Shown here piece after piece: positions 7,621-15,112 of a stretch of 64,000 nucleotides of DNA; position 1 is the stretch's first letter, and every line of letters starts with the position of its first letter. This DNA is from JBBRMW01 sp965246845 (lineage in GTDB: Bacteria > Chloroflexota > Anaerolineae > Aggregatilineales > UBA2796). Location of the stretch: contig CBDFFR010000012.1 of NCBI GenBank assembly GCA_965246845.1, forward strand, positions 310,001 through 374,000, written 5' to 3'. The notes under the pieces are model-generated. The model was given only the letters and a program-made list of their open reading frames with translations. It did no database searches and was not told where the DNA came from. The position numbers and the translations under genes are program-made.

Positions 7621-9645
7621 ATGACGCCGCATTACCTGCGGCGCGTGGTCTTCGGCGCAGCGCGCATGATCGTGTTGCTGGGTGCGGTGATCGGGATCGG
7701 GACTGCCTTCGCCTTCCGCGCAGAAGCGAGCACCTGCCTGCGCATCCTCGGCTACGACGCGGATATGAACTCACGCAGCGGGCTTTCGGCATGGCTCGCG
7801 GATGTCAGCCATGCGCAGCTCATGCGTGAGACGCGCTTCGCACCGCGCACCGAGATTGATTACAACCCGGTCGCGGGTCGCGCGCTATACGTCACCTCCG
7901 ATGGGGGACCGGATAGCAGCGCGCAAGTCATTCTGCAAGCTGGACCGGGGCCGTTCTCCAACGATTACATCTTGCAAAAAAGCGTTATCGACCAACTGGA
8001 AGCAGAAGGTCCACGCCGCACGGTCGCATGGTCGGCAGATGGCGCGCACCTCGCCTATCTGTGGACCGGATTGGATGGCAATAGCGGAGCCGGGCTGCAA
8101 ATCCCACTGCACCTCTCGCACACGCTCGTCAAGGATGGCACGACGCGCAGCGTGACGCTCCCGCAGGGAACGGGGCTGTGCTGTATCGCGTCCGTCTCGC
8201 CCGACGGTACGGTGGTCGCACTGCGATCCGATAGTGATGATCGCCTCTATCTATGGTCACTGGAAACGCTTGCGCCCATCGATGACGCAATCCGCTTCAC
8301 GCTCGGCGCGTGGCTCCCGGTGGGGCATACCTTCGTCGGCATTGACATACAGAGCGCGACGAAGCTGGATTTCCTGCGCTGGGATGGAAGCACCGCGCCG
8401 CTGCGCATTCCGTTCACGCAGACGCCGCGACAGCCGCTTCGCGTGTACCTCGCCCCGGATGGCTCGGCGTTCGCCGTCGAAAACCTTCTGCCGCCATGCG
8501 CGCCGACGCAACCCTGCCCGGACCAGACCACTTTCTATGACCTGTACAGCGCATCCGGTGAAATCATCGCGGCTGACCTGCCCGGCCTTTCTACGCGCCT
8601 GACCAGCGCCGCAGCGCAAGCGCCCGCACCACAGTACAGCACGGCAGCCACCCCCGATTCACGCGCTCCGGCGGTATGGTCGGCAGATTCGACCCGGTTC
8701 CTTTTCTTCCAGCCGCAGAAAGGCGAGCGGGACCTCTCCCGTCTGGTCGCGTTTGTGGCGAAAGACAAAGCGATTACCACGCTTGCCGAGTCGGTGATGG
8801 ATCGCGCGCTTGACGCGCTGCAATTCCCGGCCTATGCGAGCCGCTTCTACGATGCAGACAGCGCGCGCAAGACGCAAGGTGCGGATTACATCCTCGTGCC
8901 GACCATGCAGGCGGGGAGCGTCTCGGTGAACCTCGTGCGCGCTGATGGGTCTGTGCGGCTGCCGCTTGTCGAGAATGTGAGCTGGGTTTCCAACACGCAG
9001 TCAGGCTATTTCTACGATGGCTCGCGGCTGCTCGGCTGGGGGCTGGACGGGCGCACGATCATCATTCCCTGGGTGAAGTTTCGCGGCTCCACCGGGCAGC
9101 AGGCCGGGATCACATGGGCGCACGCGGATGGTTCCGACCTGCACACGCTAGACGGGCATTACGAGGTAGACCTCGCGGATGTAATGGTCGATTACACTGC
9201 GCGCAAGGCGACGCGCTGGCTTGGCTTCATGAGCAGCGACACGCCGAACAATTTCCCGGAAAATTTTGAGATGGTCAACCTCGACGATGGACGGCATTAT
9301 CAATTCGTGCTGCCCGGTGCGGCGCGTTCGCGGAGTTGGCTGGCGTGGTTCTCGCGTGATGGTCGCTATGTTGCGCTGGGGTTCAGCTACCGCGCCGCAC
9401 GCAGCCCCGGCAACGCGCCGATGGCCTTGATCGACCTGCAAAATGGCGCGTTGCGATGGCTGGAAGGTGGCTACGTCGCGGCGTGGGATACGACAGGCAG
9501 CCAGACGCTCGCCTATGCGCACAGCGACACCTATAGCGGGCCGGAAATCATCTCGTTCCTCAACCCGGAGACGGGTGACGAGCGCACGCTTGCAGTGGAT
9601 AATATTGCACAAGTGCGCGTGATGAGCTGGAATCGCTGCTATTGA
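7621..9645 (+). CDS. Secreted beta-propeller-like protein (WD40/TolB-like repeats)
   Basis: The ATG at 7621 gives a 674-residue protein with a signal peptide (basic MTPHYLRR, then IVLLGAVIGIGTAFAF, cleavage near AEAS). The body repeats the pattern of propeller blades: VAWSADGAHLAYLWT, ASVSPDGTVVALRSD, VYLAPDGSAFAVE, AVWSADSTRFLFF and WFSRDGRYVALGFS, each a WS-DG core followed by strands. This is typical of TolB/PD40-like exported propellers that bind ligands or partners. There is no catalytic motif. It lies downstream of the GT28 gene and ends 5 bases before the convergent NERD-like gene. The specific role is unknown. Confidence 0.8.
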   Translation: MTPHYLRRVVFGAARMIVLLGAVIGIGTAFAFRAEASTCLRILGYDADMNSRSGLSAWLADVSHAQLMRETRFAPRTEIDYNPVAGRALYVTSDGGPDSSAQVILQAGPGPFSNDYILQKSVIDQLEAEGPRRTVAWSADGAHLAYLWTGLDGNSGAGLQIPLHLSHTLVKDGTTRSVTLPQGTGLCCIASVSPDGTVVALRSDSDDRLYLWSLETLAPIDDAIRFTLGAWLPVGHTFVGIDIQSATKLDFLRWDGSTAPLRIPFTQTPRQPLRVYLAPDGSAFAVENLLPPCAPTQPCPDQTTFYDLYSASGEIIAADLPGLSTRLTSAAAQAPAPQYSTAATPDSRAPAVWSADSTRFLFFQPQKGERDLSRLVAFVAKDKAITTLAESVMDRALDALQFPAYASRFYDADSARKTQGADYILVPTMQAGSVSVNLVRADGSVRLPLVENVSWVSNTQSGYFYDGSRLLGWGLDGRTIIIPWVKFRGSTGQQAGITWAHADGSDLHTLDGHYEVDLADVMVDYTARKATRWLGFMSSDTPNNFPENFEMVNLDDGRHYQFVLPGAARSRSWLAWFSRDGRYVALGFSYRAARSPGNAPMALIDLQNGALRWLEGGYVAAWDTTGSQTLAYAHSDTYSGPEIISFLNPETGDERTLAVDNIAQVRVMSWNRCY

Positions 9646-9649
9646 GCGC

Positions 9650-10354
9650 TCAGGCGTAAACCGCTTCGACTGCGCGCCGCACTTTCTCATCCGGGACGCG
9701 ATCCTGTTGCAAATAATCGCGCCGCAGCACGAGCATCAGCGTTCGCAGTTCGGAAATCGGGACGACCGCGCGGCGCGTCTGCAACTGCACCTGCGAACTG
9801 ACGAAGACGACGATGCCATACACCGGGACATCGTTCAGCCCCTTTTTGGCGAGATAGTTGCGCAGCGCGTAAATATCCGTGACGCATTCGCGCGTGTAGT
9901 TCTTGCGCGAGAGTTCATAATCGCGCCCCGGTTTGCGTTCCAGCCAGCCCGCGCCCTCGTTCATGAACACACCTGTGTCGCTCGTCACGCGGAACACCAG
10001 TGCACCCGGCGGTCCGAGCAGCAGCGCATCAATATAGCCCAACCCCGGACGACTCAGATTGCGGATGAAGACGAAACGCTGGTTGAGTTCCTGACTGAGC
10101 AAGTCGCCGACTGCCCGCGCGATCTCGTTGTCCTTGCGATAGGTAAGCCCACGCACGATCAGCCCCACGCCAACCCCGCCGATGACCAGCCCGACAACCA
10201 TCACGAACGAGCCGAAGACCCCGCTGCTGAACAGCACCAGAATAAAGAATCCGACAGCGAGGACGACCAGCCCGCCCATTAGCGAGAGCGAGCCGAAGAG
10301 CATCATATCGCGACCACGCCGCGCTGTTATACGGGTCGGGTTAAGGTTTTGCAT
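9650..10354 (-). CDS. NERD-like (nuclease-related domain) membrane protein, catalytic motif degenerate
   Basis: The ATG at 10354 gives 234 residues; it lies inside the end of the upstream receiver-domain gene (14-base overlap). Two hydrophobic helices near residues 16-65 (GGLVVLAVGFFILVLF and VMVVGLVIGGVGVGLIV) anchor a C-terminal domain resembling NERD: GYIDALLLGPPGALVFRV followed by a Trp-Lys segment and RECVTDIYALRNYL. In active NERD proteins the strand after the P-G turn ends in Glu-x-Lys; here it reads RVT, so nuclease activity is doubtful. A non-enzymatic DNA or protein binding role is possible. Family assignment is by pattern and moderate in confidence. Confidence 0.6.
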   Translation of the reverse strand: MQNLNPTRITARRGRDMMLFGSLSLMGGLVVLAVGFFILVLFSSGVFGSFVMVVGLVIGGVGVGLIVRGLTYRKDNEIARAVGDLLSQELNQRFVFIRNLSRPGLGYIDALLLGPPGALVFRVTSDTGVFMNEGAGWLERKPGRDYELSRKNYTRECVTDIYALRNYLAKKGLNDVPVYGIVVFVSSQVQLQTRRAVVPISELRTLMLVLRRDYLQQDRVPDEKVRRAVEAVYA

Positions 10355-10823
10355 TTTTGGGCGCGACTTTCGCGGCTTTTGTGCCTTTTGTGGCGTCGAT
10401 GGCGGGTGCGGCGAGGCGCGCTTTGCGCTCGACAATGAGTGCATTCAGACGGGCGCGCAGTTCGGAGTTGTTGGGGAGCGGCTTGTACATCAGCGCGTCG
10501 GCCTGCGCCTGCTTTTTGAAAGATTCCTCGTCGCGTGGTGAGAGGTAATAGGCGGTGATCAGCACAATCACGATGTCTTTCAACTTCGGGCTGCTGCGGA
10601 TGCGTTCGCCAATCGCCGGACCGGAGAACTCCGGTAGGCGAATATCGAGCATCGCCAATTCCGGCAATTCGCCCGTGTATTCGCCCGCGTCGACATCCGC
10701 GACCCAATCCATCGCGTCACCGCCTTCAACGAACGCGATCCCCTGCACGCCCCACAACTCGAACATGGCGAGCAACACATCGTAAATATCGGGTTCGTCT
10801 TCAACGACCATCCACGCGGGCAA
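10341..10823 (-). CDS. Stand-alone response regulator (receiver domain only)
   Basis: The 160-residue protein is one receiver domain: acidic pocket EDE at 8-10, phospho-acceptor Asp at 60 (AMLDIRLPE), conserved Thr at 90 (LITAYY) and Lys at 114 (MYKPLP). The last 30 residues are an Ala/Lys-rich tail without a DNA-binding domain. The start is a TTG at 10823, chosen because AGGAG lies about 8 bases upstream. Its end overlaps the NERD-like gene by 14 bases, so the two are probably co-expressed. No histidine kinase is adjacent; the partner must be encoded elsewhere. Confidence 0.85.
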   Translation of the reverse strand: MPAWMVVEDEPDIYDVLLAMFELWGVQGIAFVEGGDAMDWVADVDAGEYTGELPELAMLDIRLPEFSGPAIGERIRSSPKLKDIVIVLITAYYLSPRDEESFKKQAQADALMYKPLPNNSELRARLNALIVERKARLAAPAIDATKGTKAAKVAPKNAKP

Positions 10824-11050
10824 AAGCCGATCTCCTGTTCAGTAATGCAATGCTGCCTCTAGTTTAATTGGATAACCGCAAACCGCAACCTGAGTTTGAA
10901 AAGAGGTAGCATGTAGCACGAATTGCGCATGGGTGCGCCTTCTTCGGAGGAGCGGACGGATGTGTCCATCCTTGCGCATACGCCCTACCGACCGCCGCAT
11001 AACCGCGCTACACTTCTCGCACGCATCAGCACTCCGAAAAAGGCGACTGT

Positions 11051-11875
11051 ATGGACCTCGCATCCCTGATCAATAGCATTCTGCTCGGTGTCATCGAAGG
11101 CGTGACCGAGTTTCTCCCGATTTCCAGCACCGGACACCTGATCGTCGCGACGGCGGCGTTGCAATTCCCGCCGCAAAGCTATCGGGACACGTTCGAGATT
11201 TTCATCCAATTGGGCGCGATCCTTGCAGTAACGGTCTTTTTCGCACGCGATCTCCTGTCGCAGGCTCGCGCCCTGACGAACAGCGACAGCGCACGGCGTT
11301 TCTGGGTGAACATCCTGATCGCGTTCCTCCCGGCGGCGGTGATCGGCTTCCTGTTTCGCAAACAGATCACTCTGTATTTGTTCAAGCCGGTGGTCGTCGG
11401 CGTGACGCTGCTGCTCGGCGGCCTCGTCTTCCTTTGGGTAGAAAGCCGCCCGCGCCCGGAAGGTAAAGGGAAGCTGGATGAAATCACGCCACGCGATGCG
11501 CTGTTCATTGGGATTGCGCAGGTCGTCTCGCTGGTTCCCGGCGTGTCCCGTTCGGCTGCGACTATTCTGGGCGGGATGTTTACAGGGTTGAACCGCTCGC
11601 TCGCGACCCGCTTCTCATTCTATCTCGCGATCCCGACGCTCGGCATTGCGACGCTGTACCAGCTTTTCAGTGCTGTCAAGGATGGCGAAGTCCACGCCGC
11701 AGAAATCCCCGTTTTCGCGGTCGGCACGGTCGTCGCGTTCATCGTTGCGCTGGTCGTAGTCGCGTGGTTTTTGCGCTTCGTCGCGACGCATAGCTTCCGC
11801 GCTTTTGGCGTCTATCGCGTAATCGCGGGCGTGATTATCCTGTTTCTCGCGCTCGCGACGACGGCTTTAGGTTGA
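11051..11875 (+). CDS. uppP: Undecaprenyl-diphosphatase
   Basis: UppP (BacA) removes a phosphate from undecaprenyl diphosphate so the lipid carrier can be reused in wall synthesis. The 274-residue protein has the family's two signature segments: GVIEGVTEFLPISSTGH near the N-terminus, and SLVPGVSRSAATILGGM in the middle, with the catalytic Glu and Arg residues in these blocks. It is an integral membrane protein with about eight helices. The ATG at 11051 is unambiguous because the family begins this way. Its stop overlaps the region of the promoter proposed for the cysteine leader locus, and no terminator separates the two, so uppP transcripts could also enter that locus. Confidence 0.96.
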   Translation: MDLASLINSILLGVIEGVTEFLPISSTGHLIVATAALQFPPQSYRDTFEIFIQLGAILAVTVFFARDLLSQARALTNSDSARRFWVNILIAFLPAAVIGFLFRKQITLYLFKPVVVGVTLLLGGLVFLWVESRPRPEGKGKLDEITPRDALFIGIAQVVSLVPGVSRSAATILGGMFTGLNRSLATRFSFYLAIPTLGIATLYQLFSAVKDGEVHAAEIPVFAVGTVVAFIVALVVVAWFLRFVATHSFRAFGVYRVIAGVIILFLALATTALG

Positions 11876-11878
11876 TAC

Positions 11879-11908
11879 TTGCGCTAATTTATAAACTCGT
11901 GCTATAGT
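11879..11908 (+). promoter_or_regulatory. Putative sigma-70-type promoter for the cysteine leader/tRNA-Cys/metYX locus
   Basis: TTGCGC at 11879-11884 and TATAGT at 11903-11908 are separated by 18 bases. The -10 is good and the -35 is weak. Transcription would start near 11915, about 20 bases before the first leader peptide. This is the only plausible promoter ahead of the tRNA-Cys. Confidence 0.5.
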
Positions 11909-11936
11909 CATACATGTTCGATTTGCAGAGAAGATC

Positions 11937-12017
11937 ATGCGTCGCGAAGCCTGTCAGATGTGTTGCATGTGTATGATGCGTAGTACCGTACTGCGGCGTC
12001 TGGCCTTGTCACACTGA
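11937..12017 (+). CDS. Cys/Met-rich leader peptide 1 (26 residues), upstream of tRNA-Cys
   Basis: The frame starts at ATG 11937 after AGAGAAG and ends with TGA at 12015-12017. Residues 6-14 read CQMCCMCMM, so 4 of 26 residues are Cys and 5 are Met, while the rest is Arg/Leu-rich. Such a composition is far from chance and is the classic sign of an attenuator leader sensing a charged tRNA. An intrinsic terminator begins 25 bases after the stop codon, and tRNA-Cys follows at 12096. In the model, ribosomes stalled on Cys codons when Cys-tRNA is scarce prevent termination. Polycysteine upstream frames with this role are known in mycobacteria; nothing similar ahead of a tRNA gene is known to me. 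Confidence 0.68.
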   Translation: MRREACQMCCMCMMRSTVLRRLALSH

Positions 12018-12041
12018 GTCTTTTGCGAAACGATGTGTGTG

Positions 12042-12075
12042 AAAAGCCCCGGCGTATAGTGCCGGGGCTTTTTTG
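12042..12075 (+). terminator. Intrinsic terminator between leader 1 and tRNA-Cys (proposed attenuator)
   Basis: The arms AAGCCCCGGC (12044-12053) and GCCGGGGCTT (12061-12070) form a perfect 10-bp stem with a 7-base loop, followed by a T-run. Only 20 bases separate it from tRNA-Cys, too few for another promoter, so the tRNA depends on read-through. A competing small hairpin, TCACAC (12009-12014) with GTGTGA (12037-12042), flanks the leader stop codon. Confidence 0.9.
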
Positions 12076-12095
12076 TTGTCTGCTTTTCGATGCAC

Positions 12096-12167
12096 GGTGG
12101 CATGGCGAAGTGGAAACGCGGTGGTCTGCAAAACCATCATGCGCGGGTTCGATTCCCGCTGCCACCT
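12096..12167 (+). tRNA. tRNA-Cys (anticodon GCA)
   Basis: The sequence folds as a full cloverleaf. The acceptor arms are GGTGGCA (12096-12102) and TGCCACC (12160-12166), the anticodon stem is GTGGT/ACCAT around loop CTGCAAA, and the T arm is GCGGG-TTCGATT-CCCGC. The discriminator base at 12167 is T, the known identity base for cysteine tRNAs. CCA is not encoded. It lies between two Cys/Met-rich leader peptides and just behind an intrinsic terminator, which implies conditional expression together with the sulfur amino acid genes. Confidence 0.95.
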
Positions 12168-12196
12168 CTGGACCTCAACGCACGAAGAAGGTTCTT

Positions 12197-12268
12197 ATGA
12201 TCAGGTTCCCGTCCGTCTCCCGCATGATGTGTATGTGCCGCGCGCCCGTGATGGGTAAGGATGTGTGA
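12197..12268 (+). CDS. Cys/Met-rich leader peptide 2 (23 residues), upstream of metY
   Basis: ATG at 12197 follows AGAAGG by 5 bases, a good ribosome binding site; the stop TGA is at 12266-12268. Residues 9-15 read RMMCMCR, giving 2 Cys and 5 Met in 23 residues. The two leaders share an MC-MC-R core. The stop codon itself lies in a segment (TGACACCTC, 12266-12274) that can pair with the 5' arm of the following terminator. A ribosome reaching the stop would block that pairing and allow termination; one stalled at the Cys codons (12230-12238) would leave it free. This is the textbook arrangement of an attenuation leader. Confidence 0.7.
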   Translation: MIRFPSVSRMMCMCRAPVMGKDV

Positions 12269-12332
12269 CACCTCGGCACACAGCAGTTTTCGCTACAGAG
12301 GTCAGCCGTTCCGGTTGGCCTCTTTTCATTTA
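12263..12332 (+). promoter_or_regulatory. Attenuator of metY: pause hairpin, antiterminator and terminator segments
   Basis: Four segments can be read. GTGTG (12263-12267) pairs with CACAC (12277-12281) as a pause hairpin. TGACACCTC (12266-12274) pairs with GAGGTCA (12298-12304) as antiterminator, 7 bp with a 2-base bulge. GAGGTCAGCC (12298-12307) pairs with GGTTGGCCTC (12313-12322) as terminator, 10 bp including two G-U pairs. A TTTTCATTTATT tail follows. The antiterminator and terminator are mutually exclusive. No SAM riboswitch or T-box core is visible in this leader. Confidence 0.65.
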
Positions 12333-12365
12333 TTCGCTTGATCGCTCACGAAAGGCTCCAACCGT

Positions 12366-13691
12366 ATGTCCAGCAGCAACGGCAAGGTTCACACCCCGAA
12401 ATTTAATACACAGGCGCTCCACGCGGGTTACTCCCCGGACCCGACGACGGGCGCGCGGGCGGTTCCGCTCTACCAGACGACCAGTTTCCAGTTCAAGGAC
12501 AGCGACCACGCGGCGGCGCTCTTCGCGCTGCAAACCCCCGGCAATATCTACACGCGAATTATGAACCCGACCAATGATGTATTCGAGCAGCGTATCGCCG
12601 CGCTCGAAGGCGGGATCGGCGCGCTCGCAACGGCTTCCGGCCAGTTCGCGGAAACACTCGCGATCCTGACGCTTGCGGATGCAGGTGACGAGATCATCTC
12701 CTCGGCAGCGCTCTATGGCGGGACGTATACGCTTTTCGCCTATTCGTTGAAGCGGCTCGGCATCACCACGCACTTCGTTGAAGGCGATAATCCGGCAGAT
12801 TTCGAGCGTCTCATCAACGACAAGACGCGCGCGATTTACCTTGAAACGATTGGCAACCCGAAGCTCGAAATCCCGGACTTCGCAGCGATTACAGCAGTGG
12901 CGCACAAACACGGCATTCCGGTCATCGTGGATAACACATTTGGCACGCCGTACCTGATCCGTCCATTTGAGCATGGCGTGGATATTGTCGTCCACTCCAC
13001 CACCAAATGGATCGGTGGTCATGGCCTGAGCATCGGCGGCGTGATCGTGGATAGTGGCAAATTCGACTGGAAGGCGAGCGGTCGGCATCGCGGGATTGTG
13101 GAGCCGGAACCCGCCTATCACGGCGCGGTGCTAGCCGATGTCGCAGGACCTGCCGCGTTCATCATCCGCGCCCGTGTAGTCGGCCTACGCGATTTCGGAG
13201 GCTCGCAAGCGCCTTTCAACAGCTTCTTGAACATCATTGGGCTGGAAACGCTCGCGCTGCGCGTGCAGCGGCATGTCGATAATACGCTGGCGGTCGCGCA
13301 ATATCTCGAAAAGCACCCCGCCGTCGAATGGGTCAACTATCCCGGCCTGCCGAGCCACCCGAGCTACGAGCGCGCGAAACAATACCTGCCAAAAGGCGCG
13401 GGCGCAGTCCTCGGTTTCGGGATCAAGGGCGGGCGGGCGGCGGGACGCACTTTTATTGATAATCTGAGCCTGTTCAGCCACCTCGCCAATGTCGGGGATG
13501 CGCGTTCGCTCGCGATCCACCCGGCCAGCACAACGCACAGTCAACTCAGCGCGGAAGAGCAGCGTGCATCGGGTGTGACGGAAGATTACGTGCGGCTCGC
13601 TATCGGTATTGAAGACATCGACGATATTCTCTATGATCTCGATCAGGCGTTGAAGATCGCGACAACGGAAGCTGCTATCCCGGTCGTGTAA
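12366..13691 (+). CDS. metY: O-acetylhomoserine sulfhydrylase (aminocarboxypropyltransferase)
   Basis: MetY converts O-acetylhomoserine and sulfide to homocysteine in the cytosol, the direct sulfhydrylation route to methionine. The 441-residue protein belongs to the PLP-dependent Cys/Met metabolism family: the Schiff-base Lys is at 214 in HSTTKWIGGHG, and the phosphate-binding YTRIMNPT lies at 62-69. The length (about 430-440) and the insertion around 250-270 (VGLRDFGGSQAP) favour MetY over the shorter cystathionine enzymes. The ATG at 12366 has AAAGG upstream. metX follows after 12 bases and provides its substrate. Expression is proposed to be set by the cysteine leader attenuator just upstream. 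Confidence 0.94.
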   Translation: MSSSNGKVHTPKFNTQALHAGYSPDPTTGARAVPLYQTTSFQFKDSDHAAALFALQTPGNIYTRIMNPTNDVFEQRIAALEGGIGALATASGQFAETLAILTLADAGDEIISSAALYGGTYTLFAYSLKRLGITTHFVEGDNPADFERLINDKTRAIYLETIGNPKLEIPDFAAITAVAHKHGIPVIVDNTFGTPYLIRPFEHGVDIVVHSTTKWIGGHGLSIGGVIVDSGKFDWKASGRHRGIVEPEPAYHGAVLADVAGPAAFIIRARVVGLRDFGGSQAPFNSFLNIIGLETLALRVQRHVDNTLAVAQYLEKHPAVEWVNYPGLPSHPSYERAKQYLPKGAGAVLGFGIKGGRAAGRTFIDNLSLFSHLANVGDARSLAIHPASTTHSQLSAEEQRASGVTEDYVRLAIGIEDIDDILYDLDQALKIATTEAAIPVV

Positions 13692-13703
13692 GGAGTGCAG
13701 CAT

Positions 13704-14873
13704 TTGCGGATGGTCGAAGCGCGCGTGAACGAGATCGAAGCGGCGGTCGTGCGTGCGGTAGACGCGCGTTCGGTCGGTGTCGTTCGTCGCGAGTTCGCGC
13801 ATTTCGACTTTCCACTGGTGCTGCGCAGCGGCCAATCTTTGGAGCGCTTCACGCTTGCTTATGAGACGTATGGCACGTTGAACGCAGAGCGCTCCAACGC
13901 GATCCTGATCTGCCACGCGCTCTCCGGCGATTCGCATATCGCAGGGTACTACACCGATGACCCTGTGGAGCCGCCCGGCTGGTGGGATGATGCCATCGGA
14001 CCGGGCAAGATGTTCGATACCGAGCACTACTTCGTGATTTGCAGCAACGTGATCGGCGGTTGTCAGGGCAGCACCGGACCCGCCTCGCTCGCGCCTGATG
14101 GCCGTCCCTATGCGACGCGCTTTCCGGTTGTCACCATCGCGGATATGGTGGCCGCGCAACGCTGCCTGCTCGACCGCATAGGTGTCTCGCGATTATTTGC
14201 GGTCGTTGGCGGGAGCATGGGCGGGATGCAGGCACTGCAATGGGCGGTTGATACGCCAGAGCGCGTGAACGCGGTGCTGTTTATTGCCAGCACGCCGCGC
14301 TCCTCCGCGCAGAACATCGCCTTCAACGAGATCGGGCGGCAGGCAATCTTTGCCGACCCGCATTGGAACGGCGGCGACTATTATGACGGTCCCGCGCCGA
14401 CTGCCGGGCTTGCCGTTGCGCGCATGGTCGGCCATATCACCTATATGAGCGAATACTCGCTCGAGCAAAAATTCGGGCGCAACCTGCAAGGCGTGGAACG
14501 GCTCGGCTATACGTTGCAAACGGAATTTGCTGTCGAAAGCTATCTGAAATATCAGGGAGAGAAGTTCGTCCGGCGCTTCGACGCAAACAGCTATCTCTAT
14601 ATAACGCGCGCTCTGGATTATTTCGACATCGCAGAGGGGTTCGACTCGCTAGAAGATGCACTTCGCCACGTGACCGCGCACTTTCTGGTGATCAGCTTCA
14701 CGAGCGATTGGCTGTATACCGCTGCGCAAGCGCGCGAACTGGTGGATGCTTTGCCCGGTCGTGCGGTCGAACATCATCACGTCACGGCGCATTTCGGTCA
14801 TGACTCATTTCTGGTCGAAGTGGAGACGATGACGCAGATTGTCGGCGGATTTCTGAAACGATTGCAGGTATAG
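13704..14873 (+). CDS. metX: Homoserine O-acetyltransferase
   Basis: MetX acetylates homoserine with acetyl-CoA, the committed step to methionine and the supplier of MetY. The 389-residue alpha/beta-hydrolase has the nucleophile Ser at 171 in VVGGSMGGMQALQW, an Asp in ISFTSDWLYT and a His in AHFGHDSFL near the C-terminus. The start is taken as TTG 13704, with AGGAG 8 bases upstream; GTG 13695 is too close to that site, and ATG 13710 is the alternative. The gene follows metY after 12 bases in one operon. The sequence signature does not exclude succinyl-CoA use. Confidence 0.93.
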   Translation: MRMVEARVNEIEAAVVRAVDARSVGVVRREFAHFDFPLVLRSGQSLERFTLAYETYGTLNAERSNAILICHALSGDSHIAGYYTDDPVEPPGWWDDAIGPGKMFDTEHYFVICSNVIGGCQGSTGPASLAPDGRPYATRFPVVTIADMVAAQRCLLDRIGVSRLFAVVGGSMGGMQALQWAVDTPERVNAVLFIASTPRSSAQNIAFNEIGRQAIFADPHWNGGDYYDGPAPTAGLAVARMVGHITYMSEYSLEQKFGRNLQGVERLGYTLQTEFAVESYLKYQGEKFVRRFDANSYLYITRALDYFDIAEGFDSLEDALRHVTAHFLVISFTSDWLYTAAQARELVDALPGRAVEHHHVTAHFGHDSFLVEVETMTQIVGGFLKRLQV

Positions 14874-15028
14874 GGGCTGCGGCTTGCCTGCCCATGCGTA
14901 TCAACTTAAGACACCAAACGTAATCAAGGGCAAGAACTGAACCCCATTGAACCCTAAGATCTATTCCCTTTTCCGGTGAAATCCTTAAGCTGGTCCGCAT
15001 GGGTCGGGCAAGCCGCGACCCTTAAACA
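14871..15028. repeat. Palindromic repeat arms (CGGGCAAGCC type), outward-facing pair
   Basis: TAGGGGCTGCGGCTTGCC at 14871-14888 and its inverted partner GGGTCGGGCAAGCCGCGACC at 15001-15020 bracket about 110 bases of AT-richer DNA. The arms match the elements at 22828, 31366 and 33110 but with the outer and inner ends exchanged. The gap 14874-15112 holds no other feature. Confidence 0.7.
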
Positions 15029-15112
15029 TGCGCGGCCTGGTGCAGTGACGGACCGCGATGTATCCACTCGCAATCTGGCGCAAAAAGACTGCCTCGTGTA
15101 AACTTCGCGCCT

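Noticed and set aside
12168..12365. SAM riboswitch or T-box ahead of metY
   Set aside because: No T-box bulge sequence or SAM-I core is seen; a short Cys/Met frame with antiterminator and terminator explains the region better.
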